Source: DAOUGC01 sp034429695
Lineage (GTDB): Bacteria; Chloroflexota; Anaerolineae; Anaerolineales; Anaerolineaceae
DNA length: 14,638 nt
Reading direction: 5' to 3'
Assembly (NCBI GenBank): GCA_034429695.1
Contig: DAOUGC010000099.1
Span: 1 to 14,638 of the forward strand
Shown here: positions 1 through 6,800 of the stretch, in pieces
Position numbering within the stretch: the first letter of the stretch is position 1
Layout: each line of letters begins with the position of its first letter
Made by a program: the position numbers and the translations under genes
Notes under the pieces: model-generated
What the model saw: the letters and a program-made list of their open reading frames with translations, nothing else
Databases searched by the model: none
What the model was told of the DNA's origin: nothing

Positions 1-200
1 GTGGGGGGGGGGGTTATGGTATGGGTTGGGCTGGGTGTGGGTGTATATGGGACAGATGGCGTCGCTGTAACGGTTGGCATGAATGGGGTGGGCGTGGAGC
101 TGACGGTTGCTGCGGGCAGCGCGCTGCAGGCAGCGGTCAATAGCACCAACACCAGCGCCAGCCCGCTCCTGTTGGAGGTTTTCCTGTCATTCTTTTTCAT
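1..200 (-). CDS. Putative lipoprotein, N-terminal part (cut by left window edge)
   Basis: The reading frame starts at ATG (198-200) and runs off the left edge, so only about 66 residues are visible. They begin with MKKNDRK, then a hydrophobic segment (GLALVLVLLTAAC) ending in a lipobox-like LTAAC, so a lipid-modified Cys at residue 25 and export to the outer membrane face are likely. After it comes a Thr/Pro-rich linker (STPTP, TPTPSPTHT), typical of surface lipoproteins in Anaerolineae-like bacteria. The start codon overlaps the stop of the upstream hydrolase gene as ATGA, so it is probably translated by coupling; no strong Shine-Dalgarno is visible. A run of 11 C (positions 3-13) lies in the linker at the very edge. 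The functional domain is outside the window, so no function can be given. The opposite-strand open frame here is a shadow. Confidence 0.72.
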   Translation of the reverse strand, partial: MKKNDRKTSNRSGLALVLVLLTAACSALPAATVSSTPTPFMPTVTATPSVPYTPTPSPTHTITPPP

Positions 201-997
201 GAAGATTCTTGATCACCGATCACTCTGTTGGTTTTGCTTGCACGTTGGGGGTGGATGAGATCCACCACGTCGCGGCGTTCATCGTTGAGATAAACATTGC
301 TGGCTGCCGTCGGGTCGATCTCGATCACGGCGGTTTCATCACAACCGGGGCGGCTTTCGTAAAGCACATCACCGGCGGGAGAGATGACCATGCCGGGTAA
401 CGTCTGAGCCGGGTCGGCGTTGTTGACGCTGATCACCCAGGCCTGGTTCTCAAAGGCGCGTGCGATCAACAGGTGCCGCCATACCGAATTGAGCGGATGG
501 ATGGCATTATTGATGTGGAACAGCACCTGCGCCCCTTGACGCTTGAGGGCTTTCCACTGTTCAGGAAAGTACACCTCACGGCAAATTTGCACGCCCAACA
601 CGATTGCATCACAGGTGAATACGGGAAGCCCGTTGCCCGCTGAAAAACGACCGCGGTCTTTGCGCGCCAGATTGATCTTGTGATAAACCTGCCGCCCTGC
701 CGGTGTTTCGAGCAGCACCGCGTTGTACCAGGTTTTTCCCTGCGGCCAGGCGCTGCCGTAAATCAGATGCACACCAGCAGCACGGGCTGCGTCTGAGAGG
801 CGCTGCGCTGCATTGAACAGAAAGACGCGGTCAAGCTGATGTGGAAAGCCAGGATGATCAGGAAAATATCCGCTCAAAGCGCCCTCCGCAGCAATGAGCC
901 ACTCGCCACGGCTGGCGCAGCTCACCTCATTCAACAGGCGTTCCAGATTTGCCGATGGTTCCGGTTGAATGGCAAATTGAACGGTGCGAATTTTCAT
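197..997 (-). CDS. Nitrilase-superfamily carbon-nitrogen hydrolase
   Basis: A 266-residue protein with the nitrilase/amidase fold pattern. The expected Glu-Lys-Cys triad is visible: Glu38 in AAEGALSGYFP, Lys107 in YHKINL and Cys139 in GVQICREVYFPE. Length and motif order match the stand-alone C-N hydrolase family, cytoplasmic enzymes that hydrolyse amides, carbamoyl compounds or nitriles. The cysteine block (QICRE instead of the common ICYD/ICWD) is somewhat divergent and the substrate cannot be deduced. ATG overlaps the stop of the WYL regulator as ATGA and is also preceded by a GGGAG ribosome-binding site six bases upstream. Its own stop overlaps the start of the next lipoprotein in the same way. 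It therefore sits in the middle of a tightly coupled three-gene operon and is probably controlled by the regulator encoded first. Confidence 0.88.
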   Translation of the reverse strand: MKIRTVQFAIQPEPSANLERLLNEVSCASRGEWLIAAEGALSGYFPDHPGFPHQLDRVFLFNAAQRLSDAARAAGVHLIYGSAWPQGKTWYNAVLLETPAGRQVYHKINLARKDRGRFSAGNGLPVFTCDAIVLGVQICREVYFPEQWKALKRQGAQVLFHINNAIHPLNSVWRHLLIARAFENQAWVISVNNADPAQTLPGMVISPAGDVLYESRPGCDETAVIEIDPTAASNVYLNDERRDVVDLIHPQRASKTNRVIGDQESS

Positions 998-1980
998 GCG
1001 CTGCTCCCATTCTGACGTTGCTGGTAAAAATTCACCACCTGACTGGCATAATCCAGGATCGACAGGCGCAGAGGTTCGGGGTCAAGCACTTCAACTGCAG
1101 CGCCGCAACTGAGCAACCAACCACGGGCATAATCAAGCGATTCAAATGGCAGGGTCAGTTCCGCCCAACCGCGTGCATCCAGGCGGGCGCAATCCAGTTG
1201 TGCGCTTACCGCTGAGCCAAAAAAGCGGGGCAGATCACCCCACAGGCTGGGGGCCAGGCGCACCTGCACCTGAAAAGCCTGACGCAGAGCCTCGGTGGCG
1301 GTACACCACTCAGACCAGAACGCAGCCAGGTCAAAGTCAGGGTCGCGCTCAAAACCTTCCTCCAACATGTGCACTTCCAGCAGGCTGGAAACACGCAGGG
1401 CTTGATGCCTGCGCTTGGAACGGCACACCAGATACCATACCCCGGCTTTTGCCACCAGGCCAAGCGCCTCCAATTCGCGCTCGATCTCGCCGGCAAAATT
1501 CAGGCGGTATCGCACCCACACGCAGCGGTCATTCCAAACTGCTTCCTGAAGCACGGGCAGGTAACCCACCGGCTCGCCAGACTGAAACCACCAGGTTGAA
1601 TCCAGGTGGACACGCTGGCGGGTCCAGGCTTGCTGGCGCGCCTGGGCATCGCTCAGGCTGGCGGAGAGCTTGAGCAGTGCGGCACGCAGTTCGTTGGAGA
1701 CCCCCAGTTGTTCGAGCGGTTGTGGAATGGACAGCATGAACAGCGCTTGAACCTCATCGGTTTTCATGCCAGTGAGGGTGGTGCGGTAGGATTCCAGCAA
1801 CTCCACCCCGCCGCCAGGTCCATGCTCGGTGTACACCGGCACCCCGGCGGTGCACAGGCCGTCAATGTCGCGGTAAACGGTGCGCACGGATACACCCAGC
1901 TCGTCAGCCAGGGTGGCGGCGGTCATCCGTCCGCGGGTTTGCAACAACATGAGTAATGAAAGCAATCGGTCGGCGCGCAT
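994..1980 (-). CDS. HTH and WYL domain transcriptional regulator (YafY/YobV type)
   Basis: A protein of about 328 residues. The N-terminus has a winged HTH of the HTH_11 type (RADRLLSLLMLLQTRGRMTAATLADELGVSVRTVYRDIDGL). A central WYL domain contains the name-giving residues in AGVWYLVCRSKRR, and a C-terminal WCX-like region follows. Such proteins are DNA-binding regulators that sense a ligand, often a nucleic acid or metabolite, through the WYL pocket. The start at 1980 was preferred over an in-frame ATG at 2058 because GAGG lies six bases upstream, and because the 26-residue extension is merely a translated 15-bp tandem repeat (FSADC, FSADC, FSARC). It is the first gene of the operon with the hydrolase and lipoprotein. 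It is divergent from a GyrI-like gene, an arrangement resembling Bacillus subtilis yobV-yobU. Autoregulation through the shared intergenic region is likely but not shown. Confidence 0.9.
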   Translation of the reverse strand: MRADRLLSLLMLLQTRGRMTAATLADELGVSVRTVYRDIDGLCTAGVPVYTEHGPGGGVELLESYRTTLTGMKTDEVQALFMLSIPQPLEQLGVSNELRAALLKLSASLSDAQARQQAWTRQRVHLDSTWWFQSGEPVGYLPVLQEAVWNDRCVWVRYRLNFAGEIERELEALGLVAKAGVWYLVCRSKRRHQALRVSSLLEVHMLEEGFERDPDFDLAAFWSEWCTATEALRQAFQVQVRLAPSLWGDLPRFFGSAVSAQLDCARLDARGWAELTLPFESLDYARGWLLSCGAAVEVLDPEPLRLSILDYASQVVNFYQQRQNGSSA

Positions 1981-2040
1981 GAAACACCTCGCGGAGAAAC
2001 AATCCGCGGAAAAACAATCCGCGGAGAATTGATCCGGATA
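1981..2040 (-). repeat. 15-bp tandem repeat in the WYL regulator leader
   Basis: Read on the minus strand, four consecutive 15-base units end directly at the start codon. Moving toward the gene they are TATCCGGATCAATTC (degenerate), TCCGCGGATTGTTTT, TCCGCGGATTGTTTC and TCCGCGAGGTGTTTC. The two middle units contain the palindromic octamer TCCGCGGA. The last unit carries the GAGG ribosome-binding site. The unit length is a multiple of three, which keeps the upstream frame open and makes the gene look longer than it is. It may be a slippage-generated repeat, an operator array, or both. Confidence 0.8.
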
Positions 2041-2063
2041 TTTTCTGTATTCTAACATTAATC

Positions 2064-2082
2064 ACTGACACAGGATGTCAGT
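2064..2082. promoter_or_regulatory. Inverted repeat, candidate operator between divergent genes
   Basis: The sequence is ACTGACA-CAGGA-TGTCAGT: two perfect 7-base arms around a 5-base spacer, in the AT-richer centre of the space between the WYL regulator and the GyrI-like gene. A related half-site, TGTCAATAT (2097-2105), resembles the right arm TGTCAGTAT (2076-2084). The position between two divergent starts, one of a regulator, suggests binding by that regulator. Clear -35/-10 pairs could not be assigned with confidence on either strand. Confidence 0.5.
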
Positions 2083-2135
2083 ATTTGTGGATATCATGTC
2101 AATATCTCATCATTCTTTTGCGTGGAGGTTTTCCC

Positions 2136-2615
2136 ATGACCATCTCGATTGACGTGCGTATTGTTGAACTGCCGCCCATGACCGTGGCAAGCGCCATTGG
2201 GTACGGCAGTGAACCGGAGGGCATTGCCCTGGACAAAATTTTTACGTATGCCCGCGCGAACGGGTTGAAGATCACCGAACAGAAATGGTTCGGTTTCAAC
2301 AACCCGAATCCATCACCCGGCAGCCCGAACTACGGGTATGAACAGTGGCTGGTGGTGCCGAAGGAACTGGAACAGCGCCTGTCTCCGACAACCGATGTGC
2401 AGATCAAGCACTTCAAGGGTGGGCGGTTCGCGGTCACCCGCACAAAATTGATCACCATCGGAGAAGCCTGGCAGCGCCTGGTGGCATGGGCAGAGGACAG
2501 CCCGCACAATATCGCATACAGCCAGTGCCTTGAGGAAGCCTTGAACTTCCCCGAAGACGGCAACATTGACCCAGAGGTCTTTGAACTGGACCTGTACCTG
2601 CCGATCTCCGACTGA
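2136..2615 (+). CDS. GyrI-like / AraC effector-binding domain protein
   Basis: A 159-residue single-domain protein. The start (MTISIDVRIVELPPM) opens with the typical first strand of GyrI-like domains, followed by a helix (LDKIFTYARANGL), the 'FGFNNPNPSPGSPNYGYEQWLVV' type segment, then FKGGRFAVTR and a C-terminal strand FELDLYLPI. This domain binds small hydrophobic or cationic ligands in AraC/BmrR-like regulators and occurs alone as a putative ligand sponge or inhibitor. ATG at 2136 was chosen because GGAGG lies seven bases upstream. An in-frame start 17 codons earlier would place the Shine-Dalgarno inside the gene. There is no signal peptide, so it is cytoplasmic. It is divergent from the WYL regulator, as yobU is from yobV, and may deliver or compete for that regulator's ligand (inference). 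Confidence 0.85.
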   Translation: MTISIDVRIVELPPMTVASAIGYGSEPEGIALDKIFTYARANGLKITEQKWFGFNNPNPSPGSPNYGYEQWLVVPKELEQRLSPTTDVQIKHFKGGRFAVTRTKLITIGEAWQRLVAWAEDSPHNIAYSQCLEEALNFPEDGNIDPEVFELDLYLPISD

Positions 2616-2633
2616 CATCATTGGCATGGATAA

Positions 2634-2673
2634 AGCAAAAATCCCCGACGGCCATACGTCGGGGATTTTTGCT
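2634..2673 (+). terminator. Intrinsic terminator after the GyrI-like gene (symmetrical)
   Basis: A perfect 17-bp stem (AGCAAAAATCCCCGACG paired with its complement) closes a 6-base loop, GCCATA, starting 18 bases after the stop. The arms include A5 and T5 tracts, so the hairpin can act as a Rho-independent terminator in either direction. It separates the GyrI-like gene from the lipoprotein gene that follows on the same strand. Confidence 0.9.
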
Positions 2674-2744
2674 ACCCTACGATACCTTACGCACACCTTA
2701 CAAGAAAGCAATAAAAGGCGTTATGGTCTTCCTTGGTTTTATTT

Positions 2745-2752
2745 GCTAGAAT
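2745..2752 (+). promoter_or_regulatory. Candidate extended -10 promoter of the FW-domain lipoprotein
   Basis: TGCTAGAAT (2744-2752 including the preceding T-G) matches an extended -10 element, TGN plus TAGAAT, with five of six consensus bases. No good -35 box lies 16-18 bases upstream, which is tolerated by extended -10 promoters. Transcription would start near 2759 and give a leader of about 55 bases before a strong GGGAGGG ribosome-binding site (2800-2806). Confidence 0.45.
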
Positions 2753-2813
2753 GATTGTGAAATCAAATCCCCTGTACGTCTTATCGTAAGGTCTTCTTTG
2801 GGAGGGAATGACC

Positions 2814-3836
2814 ATGAGTGGAAGAAAAGTTTCCATGCTTTGCGCTATTCTGGTTCTGTTTATGAGCATGCTTGCCTGCTCCATGCCGGGCATGTCGGGC
2901 GCTGGTGAGCAAACCCCATCGGTTGCACCGGTTGATCAGACATTGACGGCGGTATCGGAGAATGTGGCGGTCAATTTAACCCAGCAGGTGGCGACGGTTG
3001 AAACACCGCTCATTGATATCACCACCACCCTGACCCCCACCGCCACCGTGCCGCCGCCCACCAACACGCCGGTGATCTCGCCAACGATCACATCCACCTT
3101 CACCAACACTCCGCTGCCGTGCAACTGGGCGCAGTTTGTGGCTGACGTGACCGTGAATGACGGAAGCGAGTATTTGCCGGGAGCCGGTTTCACCAAAACC
3201 TGGCGCTTGAAGAACATCGGTTCGTGCACCTGGACGCCGTCTTACCAACTGGTGTTCGACAGCGGCACGCAGATGGGCGCACCGGCGGGCGTGTCCATCA
3301 ATGCCAATGTGGCTCCGGGCGCAACCGTCGACATCTCGGTCAACCTTACTGCGCCTGCTGCAGCGGGTGATTACACCGGCAACTTTAAGTTGCGCGCTGC
3401 TGATAACACCATCTTCGGCATCGGCGCCAGCAAGGCGGGTCCCTTCTGGGTGACCATCAAGGTGGTCAACCCCACCCTGCCCCCACCTGTGGTTGCCAAG
3501 CCTGACCTGCGCATTAACCAGTTCAGCCTGACCCCGGCCAACCCTGTTGCGGACGAAGTGACGCATGTGCGCCTGCAGGTGTACAACTATGGCAATGCCA
3601 AGGCGACCAATTATGTGGTGCGCTGGTGGGGTTTGGAGAGCTTTGCCAGTCCGAGCTGTGAGTGGTTTGTGGACTCCACCAACCCGAACGGCGGCGACGT
3701 GCTGGAATGTGACTTTGTTTTCCAGAGTCCGTATAATCCCAAGAATACCAAAGCCATGGCTGACGCCACCAATGTGGTGGACGAGAGTGATGAAGGCAAC
3801 AATGTTTATCTGCAGGTAATCAGCGTCAGCGACTAA
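2814..3836 (+). CDS. Lipoprotein with NBR1-type (FW) Ig-like domain and CARDB domain
   Basis: A 340-residue exported protein. MSGRKVSMLCAILVLFMSMLAC is a lipoprotein signal with the acceptor Cys at about residue 22; the lipobox (MLAC) is not ideal. A Thr/Pro-rich stalk follows to about residue 100. Residues 103-216 match the Ig-like FW domain first defined in the autophagy receptor NBR1, with the key tryptophans in CNW, KTWRLKN, CTWTP and GPFWVTI. Residues 226-340 form a CARDB-type adhesion module (KPDLRINQFSLTPANP through VDESDEGNNVY). These domains bind protein or carbohydrate, so a surface-attached binding or scaffold role is likely; no catalytic motif is visible. ATG 2814 is preferred to ATG 2808 because GGGAGGG ends seven bases before it. 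The gene stands alone with its own promoter and terminator and ends 2 bases from the convergent HD-GYP gene. Confidence 0.88.
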   Translation: MSGRKVSMLCAILVLFMSMLACSMPGMSGAGEQTPSVAPVDQTLTAVSENVAVNLTQQVATVETPLIDITTTLTPTATVPPPTNTPVISPTITSTFTNTPLPCNWAQFVADVTVNDGSEYLPGAGFTKTWRLKNIGSCTWTPSYQLVFDSGTQMGAPAGVSINANVAPGATVDISVNLTAPAAAGDYTGNFKLRAADNTIFGIGASKAGPFWVTIKVVNPTLPPPVVAKPDLRINQFSLTPANPVADEVTHVRLQVYNYGNAKATNYVVRWWGLESFASPSCEWFVDSTNPNGGDVLECDFVFQSPYNPKNTKAMADATNVVDESDEGNNVYLQVISVSD

Positions 3837-3838
3837 TC

Positions 3839-6800
3839 TCAGGATGGTTCTGTCGCGGTTGGGGCAGCCGGTGAATTTTGACCGGCTGTCTTTTTATATT
3901 CGGGCTGGCTTTCAACGAATTCCAGGAAGATGCGCACGACTTCAGGGTCAAAGTGGGTCCCTGAATTCCGGCGAATGTATTCCAGAGTCTCTGCGTCGCT
4001 CCAGGCGGGGCGGTAGGGGCGGTCAGAGCGCAGGGCGTCCCACACATCCACCACCGCGAATACCCGCGCAGCAAGGGGAATATCGGTTCCGGATAAACCT
4101 CTCGGGTAACCGCTGCCGTCCCATTTTTCGTGATGCCCGTATGGAATGTCGAGGGTGGGCCGCAAATACGGAATGGGCGAGAGCATCTGCATGGCGTAAT
4201 CAGGGTGCATGCGCATGATCTCCATCTCTTCCGGAGTGAGCGGGCCGGGCTTGAGCAGGATGGAATCGGGAACAGCCAGCTTGCCGATGTCATGCAGCAA
4301 CGCACCGCGGCGCACCTGCACCAGTGTGGCTTCATCCATGCCCAGGCGCAGGCACAGGGCGTGGGTCAACTCCACCACACGCCGGGTATGGCCTTCGGTT
4401 TCCTGATCGCGCAATTCCAGTGCGCGTGCCCAGCCTTCCAGGGTGGTGTCGTAGGCTTCGGCCAGTTCCTGGTTGGCAGACTGGATCTCTTCAAACAGCA
4501 GCGAGTTGTCAATGGCAATGGCAGCCTGTCCGGCGAGTGTTTCCAGAAACTCCTGCCAGTCGGCATCCGCCTGGAAGGGGGTGTGGTGCATGGCTTCCAG
4601 CACGCCCTTGACTTCGCCTTTGGAGATCAGGGGTACGCCGTGGTAGGCAACCAGTTGTTCGTTGATCATCCACTGCGCCAGTTGCCGGTGGCGGCCATCC
4701 CGATTCAGATCGGGGATGCTGACCGGACGACGGGTGTTCACCACCTCCCCAGCCAGTGAATAGGGCGATTCGCGGTTGCCGGTGCGGATGGTGATTTCTG
4801 GCGGCAATTGAGAGAACCCCCGGCGGGCCAGGGGCCGCAGCAGGCGCAAGTTGCCATCGTAGAGCAGGATCGAGGCTGCATCCACATTAAGGTGATTGAC
4901 CACCTGCTCCAGCACTGAGTTGAGAATGGTGTGCAGATCCAGGCTGGCGGTGATCATCATGTCGAGGTTGTGCAGGGTGGACAGGCGCTGCACCTGGCGG
5001 CGGGTTTCATCAAACAAATCGGCGCGGTGAATGGAAGTGGCCACCATGTCGGCAATGGCGGAAAGCAAATGGATCTCGTTGTCCGCAAGGCGCTCATCAC
5101 GGCCCATCCAAAGCGCGCCAATCACGCGCTCCTGGATCACCAACGGCAGACAGGCAGCGGAATTAATCCCTCCGCCGAACATTTCAGCGTTGAAATTAAT
5201 GGGATTCCCAGAATCGACGCTCAGGGATCGTCCAAAGATTTGATCCGGGATGACGTATTCATGTCCGCCCCAGTCCGAGTAGGCTCCCACTGCCTGTTCG
5301 CACAAATAGGTGGTGCTGCCGCGAACCCGTGCGAAGAAAGCCGCTCCTTGCGCCTGGAGCAGGTAAAACAGATCAGACAGGACCGATGTGATGATTTCTT
5401 TGCGCGTGCTGGTCATGCGCAGCGATGCCGCCACGGCAATAATGGCTGCCTGTTCGCGTTCGCGTTGTTTGCGCTCGGTGATGTCTCGCAGCACGATGGT
5501 AAAGCCGTTGAGGACGTGTTCAGGACCGTAGTTGATGGAACCACGCACCTCCACAGGGAAGGTGCTGTCATCCTTGCGGGTCAGGTTAAATTCGATTGGT
5601 TGGACCTTGCCTTCACTCTCAAGGATATGCAGGTAAAGGTCAACGCGATCCTTTTCAATTTTCTGCAGGAATTTGGACCCACTTTCACCGATCAGTTCAG
5701 AAACACTGGCATAACCGAGCAGATCGGCTGCCTGTTGATTGCAGAAAAGGATCTTGAGGTTGTGATCGACCTGGATGATGGCGTCCGGTGAGGTGACCAC
5801 CAGGGTGCGGTAGCGCGCTTCTGATTCGCGCCGGGCTTCATCAGCCAGTTGATGCTCCCTGGTTTCGAGTGAGAGGGAAAGCAAATCAGCAACAGATGCG
5901 ATGAAGTCCTGTTCGTCCGACAACCAGGCACGGGGTTGATCGACCGTTGAACAACAGATAAAGCCGGCCACCTGACCGTGAAGCCGCAATGGGGCGGCCA
6001 TCATGCTCATGATTCCGTTGGGGATTAGATAGTCTTCGGTCAGGTCGTTTGTGCGCGGGTCATTGCGGGGGTCAACCGCGGCGATAATCAGGTTGAGGTT
6101 GAGTGCATCCATGAAGCCGGGGTATTTCTCGAGCAGAAGCGCCTCACCGAGACCGTGGGTGTCGCTCTCGAAACGATAGACATCCTCGCACACCAGGCGC
6201 AGATGGTCGGGCGAGATTAACCACATTGCCACCCGGTTGGTTTTTAAGTTCCATCCCAGCGTCTCGGTATAACGCCGGATCTGCTGGCGGATATCCTGTT
6301 CTTCCATGCGCGCCAACGCCAGCAGGGACTCTTTGTTGCGGATCAACCGTTCGGTCAGCTCGGCTTGCTGGATCTCGGCCAGTTTGCGTTCGGTGATGTC
6401 AAACCCGACCAGCCAGTTGTACCAGCCGGGGATGGGGTACAGGCGTGAGATGGATGACCATGACACCCAGCGCCGCTCACCCGTGGCGGTGGTGATTTGC
6501 CATTCGCGCCCATAGTACTCGCCGTTGCGCTGCTGGCTTTCATTTACGATTGCCGCGCGATAAGATGGGTCAGGATAGAGCATTTCCATGGCGTGCGGAT
6601 TGCCGATGATCTGTTCGGCGCTGAACCCGGTGACGAGGACGCATTCACGGTTCCACGCCACCACCAGCCCGTTTTCATCAAATGCCACCATCATCACCGG
6701 CATGTTCTGGATCACCAGTCGCAAGCGTTCTTCGCTTTCAGCCAGTGCTTTCTGATTGCGGATGCGCTCGCCGATATCGCGCACAATGGACAGCATCAGG

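Noticed and set aside
1..258. Open frame on the plus strand at the left edge, Gly/Val-rich
   Set aside because: It is antisense to the lipoprotein start and the hydrolase end; the composition is low-complexity and comes from the complementary Thr/Pro codons and the G tract.
1981..2058. Upstream in-frame start that would lengthen the WYL regulator by 26 residues
   Set aside because: The extension is translated tandem repeat, whereas GAGG lies at proper distance from the ATG at 1980, where homology to winged HTH proteins begins.
2684..2792. Separated inverted octamer ACCTTACG / CGTAAGGT flanking the lipoprotein promoter
   Set aside because: Only 8 bases long with about 93 bases between the arms; no extension of pairing, so chance is a sufficient explanation.
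4931..5791. 286-codon open frame on the plus strand
   Set aside because: It lies wholly antisense to the HD-GYP gene, which has unmistakable domains in this region; no motif or ribosome-binding site supports it. The same applies to the open frames at 6497-7351 and 4130-4759.
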